A stretch of 7,569 nucleotides of DNA from NCBI GenBank assembly GCA_003022655.1, contig PXSX01000094.1, positions 1-7,569 on the forward strand, in the 5' to 3' direction. The translations under genes and the position numbers were made by a program. The DNA comes from Bacteroidetes bacterium QH_1_64_81. Its GTDB lineage: Bacteria > Bacteroidota > Rhodothermia > Rhodothermales > Salinibacteraceae. Under the pieces are notes generated by a model. It had not been told where the DNA came from, did not search any database, and saw only the letters and a list, made by a program, of their open reading frames with translations. Every line of letters starts with the position of its first letter. The stretch's first letter is position 1. Positions 1 through 6,038 of this stretch are shown one piece after another.

Positions 1-192
1 ACGGCTCAAGCCAATCGGCAACGCTGTGGCGACAGGCGCCCAACTGGCGGACCGCCCCGCTTCGGCTTTTGGCCTCTCCGATCTTCAGCAGAAGGAGCAT
101 GTGGAAGCGGCGCTGGATCTGGGCGCCAGAGCTCTTTGCGGACAAGCTCTTTAAGCTGTTCGCCCGACTCGGTGATTTCGGGGATGTTGCAT
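1..192 (-). pseudogene. IS630-type transposase remnant, N-terminal part, frameshifted
   Basis: Read on the minus strand from the ATG at 192-190, the DNA encodes the start of an IS630-type transposase only if two frame changes are allowed. Dropping one base just after the ATG gives MNIPEITESGEQLKELVRKEL. Dropping one more base near 125-129 then gives a run ending RRFHMLLLLKIGEAKSRSG and AVRQLGACRHSVADWLEP. The second part has the pattern of the N-terminal helix-turn-helix of IS630/Tc1 transposases: helix, Arg/Ser-rich turn, then a recognition helix with LG..R..V..WL. The catalytic DDE domain would lie beyond the left edge. Uninterrupted reading hits stops in every frame, so the element is probably inactive. 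The family call rests on pattern recognition of about 60 residues. A programmed frameshift, as in some insertion sequences, is possible but two shifts make decay more likely. Confidence 0.6.
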
Positions 193-251
193 GGAGCAGG
201 CGGAACCTCCTAGGCGGTACGGTTCGGAGTCGACGACCGCCTATACTGTAT

Positions 252-288
252 CATGATCGTCGGCCCACATGATCGTCAGCACGTGTGG
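252..288. repeat. Short direct repeat with weak hairpin beyond the reductase stop codon
   Basis: CATGATCGTCGGC at 252-264 recurs as CATGATCGTCAGC at 268-280, 12 of 13 bases identical. An 8-bp palindrome, ATCATGAT, overlaps the first copy at 250-257. CCACA at 265-269 can pair with TGTGG at 284-288, extended by one wobble and one more pair. On the minus strand this lies just downstream of the reductase stop codon, so it could be a weak termination hairpin, but there is no T-run. It could equally be debris at the edge of the neighbouring transposase remnant. Confidence 0.35.
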
Positions 289-290
289 TA

Positions 291-1292
291 TCATCCCTGC
301 ACGTCCACGACGATGCGCCCTTGCACCTGCCCTGCCAGAAGCCCTCGACTCGCGTCTGGAATGTCGTCAAGACTAATTGTACGGGCTCGAATGCGCTCGT
401 AGTGATTCTCGCTGAGCAGGTCCGCGAGGCGTCTCCAGGCCGTGCGACGGCGGTCGTTGGGGCACGTGTTTGAGTCGATGCCCAGCAGGTTGACCCCGCG
501 TAGGATGAACGGGAGCACCGTGGTGTGCAGGTCGTGCCCCCCGGCATTGCCGAACGAGGCCACGCTCCCGTGCCGCTGCAACTGGGCGATGAGGGAGGCG
601 AGCGTGTCGCCCCCCACCGCGTCGATGGCCCCGGCCCAGGCGCCCGACTCCATGGGCCGGGTCGGACCGTCCTCGAATTCGCGGCGATCCACGATCTGAT
701 CGGCGCCGAGCCCCCGGAGGTACTCGTGGGCCTCTTCGCTCCCGGTGGAGGCAACGACATCGTACCCGAGGGTGTCGAGCAGCGCGACTGCAATGCTTCC
801 GGCCCCGCCCGATGCCCCCGTCACTACGACCTCCCCGTCGTCCGGCTGCACCTGATGCTCTTCAAGCGCCATCACCGACAGCATCGCAGTAAACCCGGCC
901 GTTCCGATGGTCATGGCCTGGGCCGGCGAAAGGCCGTCCGAGAGGGGGACAAGCTTTCGGCCGGCCACCTTTGCCCGCTGGGTGTATCCGCCCCAGTCCA
1001 CTTCGCCCAACTGCCAGCCGGTCCCAATGGCGAGCTCACCCTCCGTAAACGCGTCGTGATTGCTCTTAAGCACGCGCCCCACCAGATCAATGCCCGGCAC
1101 AATGGGGTACTCGCCGCGGATCACCTGCCCGCTCCCCGTCACCGCCAGCCCATCTTTGTAGTTCAGGCTCGAGTAGAACACCTCAAGCCGCACCTCGTCC
1201 GGCCCCGCAGCCGGGAGGTCGCGTTCCTCCAGCTGGCGGACGCGAGCCTGGACGCCGCCATTCTCCGTGTCAAGAACGAGGGCAGAAAACAT
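291..1292 (-). CDS. acuI: YhdH/AcuI-family NADPH-dependent medium-chain oxidoreductase
   Basis: This is a 333-residue medium-chain dehydrogenase/reductase of the YhdH/YhfP ("quinone oxidoreductase") family. E. coli AcuI, the family's characterised member, reduces acryloyl-CoA to propionyl-CoA with NADPH. The protein is cytosolic and complete, with the family's usual length. Visible marks are SSLNYKDGLAVTG at 41-53 (the N-terminal GroES-like fold), YPIVPGIDLVG at 62-72, GTAGFTAMLSVMALE at 130-144, and the Rossmann nucleotide-binding loop VTGASGGAG at 157-165. Also seen are HEYLRGLGA, WAGAIDAVGG and a C-terminal QGRIVVDV. There are no clustered zinc-binding Cys residues, as expected for this zinc-free branch. 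The ATG at 1292-1290 fits the family N terminus; no clear Shine-Dalgarno precedes it. It is transcribed away from the TonB-domain gene. The fold and subfamily are secure. The substrate is inferred from the family, and a general quinone or enone reductase is the alternative. Confidence 0.9.
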   Translation of the reverse strand: MFSALVLDTENGGVQARVRQLEERDLPAAGPDEVRLEVFYSSLNYKDGLAVTGSGQVIRGEYPIVPGIDLVGRVLKSNHDAFTEGELAIGTGWQLGEVDWGGYTQRAKVAGRKLVPLSDGLSPAQAMTIGTAGFTAMLSVMALEEHQVQPDDGEVVVTGASGGAGSIAVALLDTLGYDVVASTGSEEAHEYLRGLGADQIVDRREFEDGPTRPMESGAWAGAIDAVGGDTLASLIAQLQRHGSVASFGNAGGHDLHTTVLPFILRGVNLLGIDSNTCPNDRRRTAWRRLADLLSENHYERIRARTISLDDIPDASRGLLAGQVQGRIVVDVQG

Positions 1293-1522
1293 CGACAGCG
1301 ATAGGTGGGGATAGAAACGACTGCAGGTTCACGGGCATCTCACACTCGGCAGCGGCATGTGATTCGAGGCGGAGAAAGGAGACGGGACCTGGGTTCTGGA
1401 AGTCGTCGCCCCCCGAATCTAGGTCGCTGCCCTGGAACCTTTTCGATACATATTCGTAAGTTCGATACATATTCGTAAGAAGGAGTGATGGACTGGTTTC
1501 TTTCCCTTGCCAACTCCTCGTC
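1293..1522. promoter_or_regulatory. Divergent intergenic region between the reductase and TonB-domain genes
   Basis: This 230-base stretch separates two divergently transcribed genes, so promoters for both should lie here. I cannot place a convincing -33/-7 pair for either. The only strong features are the 19-bp tandem repeat at 1442-1479 and the purine-rich AAGGAG at 1480-1485 that follows it. Short frames crossing this stretch have no family resemblance. Confidence 0.5.
1442..1479. repeat. Perfect 19-bp tandem direct repeat upstream of the TonB-domain gene
   Basis: TTCGATACATATTCGTAAG occurs at 1442-1460 and again, identical and with no gap, at 1461-1479. It is AT-rich against GC-rich surroundings. 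The two copies end directly in front of AAGGAG (1480-1485). A repeat of about two helical turns next to a start region could be a tandem operator or a recent slippage duplication within a promoter. The binding role is inference; the repeat itself is seen directly. Confidence 0.85.
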
Positions 1523-2242
1523 ATGGGTGCTCCTCGCCCCTATTCGACCCGTTCATCCCTCCTCGATGCGTATTCGATCCGCATCATGCTGGGCCTGCTG
1601 GCGAGCCTCAGCCTCTTGCTCGCGCTCGTGCACTTCCCCCTACGGACCCCCGTCAACGGCGTGGGCTGGTCCGCTCGTTCGCCCGCTGAGTCCATTGTCC
1701 TCAGCGACATGGGCCCCGAACGGTCCGCCGAAGAAGACTCCGACGCAGAGGGATCCGAAACGGCTCCCCCGCCTACGCACCAGCGCGCGCCCCGCCCCGA
1801 TCCGTCGACGCGATCCGTCGTCTCGGAGGATTCCGGAACGGAATCAACCCTGAGCGACTCCGGGCGCGCCTCTGAGTCCGATCCCGATGACGTACAGTCG
1901 ATCGCTACGCTCGGAGTCAAAGACCAGAAGCCGCAAATCGTAGGGGGCATGGGGACTTTGTACCTCAACATCAATTATCCGGAGAAGGCCCGCAAACAGG
2001 GAATCGAGGGTCGGCTGAGGCTGGAATTCACCGTCGAAGCCGACGGTGAGGTTACAGCAGTGGACGTTATCGACTCGCTCCATCCGCTGTGTGACTCCGC
2101 CGCTGTGGAAGGCGTGCGCTCGGTACACTTTGTCCCCGCTAAGCGCGATGGAGACCCCGTTCCGATCCGGCTGAAGCTGCCGATCAAGTTTCAACTCACA
2201 ACGGCGACGAGCATAAACCAGCCGAGCGGTCCCCGGCGGTGA
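1523..2242 (+). CDS. TonB C-terminal-domain membrane protein (energy-transducer TonB family)
   Basis: This is a 239-residue protein with the layout of TonB-family proteins: a short N-terminal segment, one membrane helix at about 21-40 (IMLGLLASLSLLLALVHFPL), a polar linker at about 50-130, and a TonB C-terminal domain at about 138-225. The domain shows NYPEKARKQGIEGRL at 151-165, then FTVEADGEVTAVDVI at 169-183, and VPAKRDGDPVPIRLKLPIKF. Such proteins sit in the inner membrane and reach across the periplasm. Classical TonB energises outer-membrane receptors, but many Bacteroidota/Rhodothermota members of this domain family have no assigned receptor. The linker is rich in Ser, Glu and Asp rather than Pro-Lys repeats, consistent with a high-salt lifestyle. 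No exbB/exbD or receptor gene is nearby. ATG 1523 is the first ATG in frame after the stop at 1457-1459. A good AAGGAG lies 37 bases upstream, too far to serve it, so the start is less certain than the product. Confidence 0.8.
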   Translation: MGAPRPYSTRSSLLDAYSIRIMLGLLASLSLLLALVHFPLRTPVNGVGWSARSPAESIVLSDMGPERSAEEDSDAEGSETAPPPTHQRAPRPDPSTRSVVSEDSGTESTLSDSGRASESDPDDVQSIATLGVKDQKPQIVGGMGTLYLNINYPEKARKQGIEGRLRLEFTVEADGEVTAVDVIDSLHPLCDSAAVEGVRSVHFVPAKRDGDPVPIRLKLPIKFQLTTATSINQPSGPRR

Positions 2243-2350
2243 GTGCTTGGGGGCTGGGTGCGGAACGTTTGGGCCGGCAAAAAGTAGGTTTTGACCCTGT
2301 TTTTGAAAGCGCTTCCGAACTCATCGCTCCTCACAAAGTCCCCGACTCTT

Positions 2351-3496
2351 ATGCCAGACGCACCCGTCGCTTCCGAATCTGAGGTCGAGGCGCCCGAAGA
2401 CTTTCTTCCGATCAATGGCACCGACTACGTCGAATTCTACGTCGGAAATGCCAAGCAATCCGCCCAGTACTACGCCCACCTCTTTGGCTTTCAGATACGG
2501 GGCTACCTGGGCCCGGAAACCGGGCACGAGGAAAAGGTGAGTTACCTGCTCGAACAGAATGACGTCCGGTTCGTCCTAACGTCCGCTCTCGGACCGGGCT
2601 CGTCCATCAGCAAGCACGTCCACCGTCACGGCAACGGAGTCAAGGACATTGCGTTAGGGGTCGACGATGCCGCCACCTCCTTCGAGGAGACGACGAAGCG
2701 GGGCGCCGAGCCGGTGCAGGAGCCGACCGTCCACGAAGATGTGGACGGACGCATCGTGACGTCCACCATCGCCACCTACGGCGACACCGTCCACACCTTT
2801 GTCGAACGGTCAGACTACGATGGGCTTTTCTTTCCGGGCTTTGAGGCCTGGGAGAATGAGTTTTGGGAGCCCCCCTCCCCCACGGACCTGCAGTACGTGG
2901 ACCACTGCGTGGGCAATGTACACGAGGGCGACATGGATGCGTACGTGGAGTATTACGCCCAGACGATGGGCTTCTACAACATGCTCCACTTCACCGATCA
3001 GGACATCTCGACCGAATACTCGGCGCTGATGTCGAAGGTGATGGCCAACGGCGACGAGAAGATCAAATTTCCGATCAACGAGCCGGCTGAGGGCAAGAAG
3101 AAGAGCCAGATCGAAGAGTACCTTGAGTTCTATCGGGGCGCCGGCGTTCAACACGTGGCCCTGGGGACAAACGACATCATCGACGCCGTGCAGGAGCTTC
3201 GTCGCCGGGGCGTCGAGTTCCTTCACGTGCCGGATACGTACTACGACCGGGAGGTGCTTGCCGAGCGCGTCGGCACCATCAACGAGTCCATCGATGCCCT
3301 CGAAGAACTCGGCATTCTCGTGGATCGGGACCCCGACGGCTACCTCCTCCAGATCTTTACCAAGCCGCTACAGGACCGCCCCACGGTCTTCTTCGAGATT
3401 ATCCAGCGCGAGGGGGCGCGCTCGTTCGGCGCCGGAAACTTCAAAGCCCTCTTCAAGGCCATCGAGAAGGAGCAGGAACGCCGTGGCAACCTTTAG
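2351..3496 (+). CDS. hpd: 4-hydroxyphenylpyruvate dioxygenase
   Basis: HPPD is an Fe(II)-dependent, cytosolic, non-haem dioxygenase. It converts 4-hydroxyphenylpyruvate to homogentisate with loss of CO2, the second step of tyrosine breakdown. The 381-residue protein has the two vicinal-oxygen-chelate halves of the family. The N-terminal half runs from about 22 (GTDYVEFYVGNAKQSAQYY) and the catalytic half from about 180. The iron-binding facial triad is visible: His185 in YVDHCVGNV, His268 in GVQHVALGTNDI and Glu349 in FFEIIQREG. FPINEPAEG (240-248), DGYLLQIFTKP (329-339) and the C-terminal GAGNFKALFKAIEKEQERRGN are also typical. ATG 2351 gives a family-like N terminus. An in-frame TTG at 2291 would add 20 residues with no family match. 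No Shine-Dalgarno is evident. No homogentisate dioxygenase or other tyrosine-pathway gene adjoins it; the TonB-domain gene ends 108 bases upstream. Confidence 0.95.
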   Translation: MPDAPVASESEVEAPEDFLPINGTDYVEFYVGNAKQSAQYYAHLFGFQIRGYLGPETGHEEKVSYLLEQNDVRFVLTSALGPGSSISKHVHRHGNGVKDIALGVDDAATSFEETTKRGAEPVQEPTVHEDVDGRIVTSTIATYGDTVHTFVERSDYDGLFFPGFEAWENEFWEPPSPTDLQYVDHCVGNVHEGDMDAYVEYYAQTMGFYNMLHFTDQDISTEYSALMSKVMANGDEKIKFPINEPAEGKKKSQIEEYLEFYRGAGVQHVALGTNDIIDAVQELRRRGVEFLHVPDTYYDREVLAERVGTINESIDALEELGILVDRDPDGYLLQIFTKPLQDRPTVFFEIIQREGARSFGAGNFKALFKAIEKEQERRGNL

Positions 3497-3909
3497 CTTC
3501 CGAGCATTTCTTCGGCCCGAGTGACCCCTGTCGTCTTGGGACCTTCTCCGCCTCGGGACGGGTCCGCGGTGGCCCCATGCAAACCGGACTCGGCCGAAGG
3601 GTCTTGTCCTCTCGGTGGTGGTGAGGAACGAAACGTCGTCGGTCAGGCCCACATGTACGAGGCGAGGTCTGCCCGAAAAGCGGCGCGAGCACGCCCCTGA
3701 TTTCCACCGATTTTTGTTCGCCGCGAGCCCGGGATTGACGCCCCATTTCTCGAAAGGTGTCTGAGCGCCGCGAAGCCGCTCCTCTGTAAATTTTCCCGGG
3801 ATGCGGTTGCGTTCTGAAGGACTGAGGTCTACGTTATGCAAGCGTAAATTTGGGTCTTTTCCGGCGCCATCTCTCTGTCGCCGACCCCACACGGGCACGC
3901 TTCTCATCC
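3497..3909. other. 413-base intergenic region upstream of dnaA
   Basis: I see no credible gene here. Frames on both strands are open only because of high GC, and their translations are Arg/Pro-rich with no family pattern. A region beside dnaA is a natural place to look for oriC, but I find no cluster of TTATCCACA-like DnaA boxes. The nearest is TTATGCAAG at 3835-3843, which has two mismatches. The last 130 bases are AT-richer than the rest and contain GTAAATTT twice (3786-3793 and 3844-3851), plausibly the dnaA promoter zone. GGACC and GGTCC arms near 3540-3570 could pair, but a 5-bp stem without a T-run is too weak to call the hpd terminator. Confidence 0.5.
3845..3852 (+). promoter_or_regulatory. 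Possible -7 promoter element for dnaA
   Basis: TAAATTTG matches the Bacteroidota -7 consensus TAnnTTTG exactly and lies 57 bases before the dnaA ATG. I do not see a matching TTG-type -33 element at the usual spacing. A second copy of the enclosing GTAAATTT lies 58 bases upstream at 3786. The call is tentative. Confidence 0.35.
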
Positions 3910-5808
3910 ATGGTCCCGTCCGCCTCCGATACCTGGCGCAGCGCGCTCCGCGACCTACGCGAGACGCTTCCGGAGCGAACGGTTCAGAACTGGCTCGATC
4001 CCATCCAGCCGCTCGGCCTCGATACCGACGAGGGTGCGCCGACCCTCACGCTGCAAGTGCCTACGCCCTTCGGCGTCCAGTACCTGCGCAGCCGCTTTCA
4101 GCGCTCCATTCGGCAGGCCGTGACGGAGGCGGTCGGCGAGCCGACGGACGTGACCTACCAGGTGGCGCCCGAGGAGGACCGCCCCGATGAGATCACGGCC
4201 GACGCCGACTCGTCTTCGGAGGAGACGGACGACGCGACATCGCCCCCCTCTTCAGATTCATCCTCCGCTCCCTCCCCGCCCTCGTCGCAAGCCTCGAATA
4301 CGAACGGACAGGCTTCGGAGCAGCCGTCCCCTGCAGAATCGATTGCCTCCTCCGCACCCGCGGGCGAAGACGCCCCCGATCATTCCGCGCAATCGCAGCC
4401 CTCGTCCTCGAAAAGCGCTGCGCCCTCCCCCGAGCAGTCGTCTCCGTCTTCCTCGACCGATGTCGCGAACGAGTCCGTTCCGCGTCCCCGAACGAAGACC
4501 GCCGACCACGAGTCCGAGCACCCGCATCAGAAGGACGCCGGGTCGGCCGACGAGCGCTCGGCCCTCTACGAACAGGCCAAGCAGCACCTTCGGCCCGAGT
4601 ATACGTTCGACGAATTTATTGAGGGGGACGGCAACCGGTTGGCTCGGAGCGCAGCGTTCGCCGTGGCACAGGAGCCGGGCAGCACCAACTACAATCCGCT
4701 CCTGGTGTACGGGGGCGTGGGCCTCGGCAAGACGCACCTGGCTCAGGCCGTAGCCAATTACGCCCTGGAGCACAATACCGCCGAACACGTGCTCTACGTG
4801 TCGAGCGACCGCTTCACGAGCCAGTTCGTGCAGTCGGTCCGCGAGAACCGGATCACCGCGTTTTCGAGCTACTACCGCCAGGCCGACCTCCTCATCGTCG
4901 ACGACGTGCAGTTCTTCGGCGAGAAGGAAAAGACCCAGGAAGAGTTCTTCCACATCTTTAACGACCTGCACCAGAACGGAAAGCAGATTTTCCTCTGCGC
5001 CGACCGGCCGCCGGCCAAGATCCCCGGCATCGAGGAGCGGCTTCTCTCCCGCTTCCAGTGGGGCCTGAGCGCCGACATCCAGCGGCCCGACCTGGAGACC
5101 CGCATCGCCATTCTTCAGCGCAAGGCCGCCCGCCAGGACATCGCCGTGTCGCCGGACGTGCTGGAGCTCATCGCCCAGCGCATCGACTCGAACGTCCGCC
5201 AGCTCGAGGGCACACTTACTCGTCTCACGGCCCTCGTCCAGCTCGACGATCGCACGCTGGACGTAGAAACGGCCCGCCGCTTCCTGCGGAAGCACACCGA
5301 CGACGAGCCGACGACGCTCGACGCGGGCGACATCATCGAAAAAGTGGCCGAGCATTTCCACCTCGAAAAGGGCGATCTGCTCTCGCGATCCCGGAAGCAA
5401 TCGGTGGCTCAGGCGCGTCAGATCGCGATGTTTCTCTGCCGCGAACTCACGGAGGAGTCGTACGCGCACATTGGGTCCCGCTTCGGAGGCCGCGACCACT
5501 CGACCGTCATTCACGCCTACCGAAAGATTGAGGAGGTCGCTCTCGTCGAGCCTGTAGCGGACACAGCCGTGATGCGTAACGGAGTGAGCGCCAGAGAGTG
5601 GGCACCTGGTGCAGTTTCAAGCAATCCCTTTTGTAATGGAATCATCTTGAGCGGAGCGCTGGGAGCGCATGCGAGGGCCGGAGGTCATGCTGCTTGCAGC
5701 ACGAGTACTCCTGGGGTGCGAAGCGGAGTCAAAGGGGCCCGAAGGGTCATCCTCCCGGGATCTCCCAGAATAGAGCGAAAACGCCGAGTTCGAAGAGATT
5801 CACTCTGA
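3910..5808 (+). CDS. dnaA: Chromosomal replication initiator DnaA, with aberrant C-terminal extension
   Basis: DnaA is the AAA+ ATPase that binds DnaA boxes and melts the replication origin. At 632 residues it is long for the family. Domain I is at about 5-85 (TWRSALRDLRETLPERTVQNW). Domain II, at about 86-215, is a very long Ser/Pro/Glu/Asp-rich linker. Domain III begins near 228 (RPEYTFDEFIEGDGNRLA) with Walker A GGVGLGKT at 268-275, Walker B LLIVDD at 327-332, sensor I ADR at 364-366, the arginine finger Arg381 in LLSRFQWGL, and sensor II Arg430 in NVRQLEG. Domain IV carries the DNA-binding signature GGRDHSTVIHAYRKI at 526-540. Family proteins usually end some 20-25 residues later. Here resemblance fades after about residue 554 and a basic tail of roughly 75 residues follows, encoded by repeat-like DNA. 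ATG 3910 starts at the usual domain I boundary; the in-frame TTG at 3850 would add 20 unlike residues. No dnaN follows. Confidence 0.95.
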   Translation: MVPSASDTWRSALRDLRETLPERTVQNWLDPIQPLGLDTDEGAPTLTLQVPTPFGVQYLRSRFQRSIRQAVTEAVGEPTDVTYQVAPEEDRPDEITADADSSSEETDDATSPPSSDSSSAPSPPSSQASNTNGQASEQPSPAESIASSAPAGEDAPDHSAQSQPSSSKSAAPSPEQSSPSSSTDVANESVPRPRTKTADHESEHPHQKDAGSADERSALYEQAKQHLRPEYTFDEFIEGDGNRLARSAAFAVAQEPGSTNYNPLLVYGGVGLGKTHLAQAVANYALEHNTAEHVLYVSSDRFTSQFVQSVRENRITAFSSYYRQADLLIVDDVQFFGEKEKTQEEFFHIFNDLHQNGKQIFLCADRPPAKIPGIEERLLSRFQWGLSADIQRPDLETRIAILQRKAARQDIAVSPDVLELIAQRIDSNVRQLEGTLTRLTALVQLDDRTLDVETARRFLRKHTDDEPTTLDAGDIIEKVAEHFHLEKGDLLSRSRKQSVAQARQIAMFLCRELTEESYAHIGSRFGGRDHSTVIHAYRKIEEVALVEPVADTAVMRNGVSAREWAPGAVSSNPFCNGIILSGALGAHARAGGHAACSTSTPGVRSGVKGARRVILPGSPRIERKRRVRRDSL

Positions 5809-5868
5809 AAGCACTTCTTCGCTGACGCTCAGGGCGCTTCGGTCGCTTGGCAGCTCCCTCAGAATGAC
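5571..5868. repeat. Probable interspersed palindromic (MITE/REP-like) repeat fused to the dnaA 3' end
   Basis: From about 5571 the DNA stops resembling a DnaA gene and becomes rich in motifs of the type TCATyyTGAG.GGAGC. TCATCTTGAG begins at 5642, and its inverted counterpart CTCAGAATGA ends near 5868. These two ends match 8 of 10 when one is reverse-complemented. Between them lie GCGAAGCGGAGTC near 5718-5730, GAAGGGTCATCCT near 5741-5753, the palindrome TCCCGGGA at 5753-5760, a TGCTGC/GCAGCA hairpin at 5688-5701, and GACGCTCAGGGCGCTTCG near 5824. Such TCATCCTGAGCG-type sequences recur between genes in many bacterial genomes. The left boundary is uncertain: it is set only by loss of DnaA similarity, and the inverted ends bracket only 5642-5868. 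No transposase is encoded. Confidence 0.55.
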
Positions 5869-5870
5869 GA

Positions 5871-5893
5871 GTCCTTTACGACCACAAAAGGAC
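5871..5893. terminator. Hairpin downstream of dnaA, possible terminator
   Basis: GTCCTTT at 5871-5877 pairs perfectly with AAAGGAC at 5887-5893 across a 9-base loop, 63 bases after the dnaA stop. The position suits a transcript end, but no T-run follows on either strand. It may instead be part of the adjoining repeat cluster. Confidence 0.35.
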
Positions 5894-5910
5894 CTCTTGA
5901 ACGTGCACTG

Positions 5911-5967
5911 GGAGCGTGTGGGAATGGCGATGCTGGCTGCGGTCAGCACACGCACTTCCACACCTCC
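5911..5967. repeat. Long imperfect inverted repeat between dnaA and the PLP-enzyme pseudogene
   Basis: GGAGCGTGTGGGAA at 5911-5924 pairs with TTCCACACCTCC at 5956-5967. Twelve base pairs form, with two single-base bulges in the left arm. Inside, TGCTG at 5931-5935 pairs with CAGCA at 5944-5948 around an 8-base loop. Together these give a two-tier stem of about 17 pairs over 57 bases. It could act as an RNA hairpin (terminator or leader structure) or be another repeat unit. There is no T-run, and function is unknown. Confidence 0.5.
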
Positions 5968-6038
5968 ATCCCTCCGCCCTTACGCATCATCTCCTGTCCG
6001 AAAGAATTACGGCTGACGAAGCACGACTACTCCGGGCC

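Noticed and set aside
525..1304. A 259-codon plus-strand frame opposite the AcuI-type reductase
   Set aside because: The translation is His/Pro/Arg-rich without motifs, whereas the minus strand encodes a complete medium-chain reductase.
1565..1585. GATGCG/CGCATC inverted repeat inside the TonB-domain gene
   Set aside because: A 6-bp stem within coding sequence is expected by chance, and nothing else supports a role.
1485..1853. A 122-codon frame starting at the AAGGAG-preceded GTG/ATG
   Set aside because: Beyond the first dozen residues it is an out-of-frame reading of the TonB-domain gene with Ser/Pro/Arg-rich content. It is kept only as a start-site question in the findings.
3835..3843. 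TTATGCAAG as a DnaA box
   Set aside because: It has two mismatches to TTATnCACA, stands alone, and no cluster lies nearby, so it is not evidence for oriC.
3368..3907. A 179-codon minus-strand frame overlapping the end of hpd and the dnaA upstream region
   Set aside because: It is Arg-rich without family pattern, half of it is a shadow of hpd, and the rest is ordinary GC-rich spacer.
4258..5514. A 418-codon open frame antisense to dnaA
   Set aside because: It mirrors the dnaA codon pattern in GC-rich DNA. Its Arg/Leu/Gly/Val-rich translation shows no family motif, while the sense strand has every DnaA signature.
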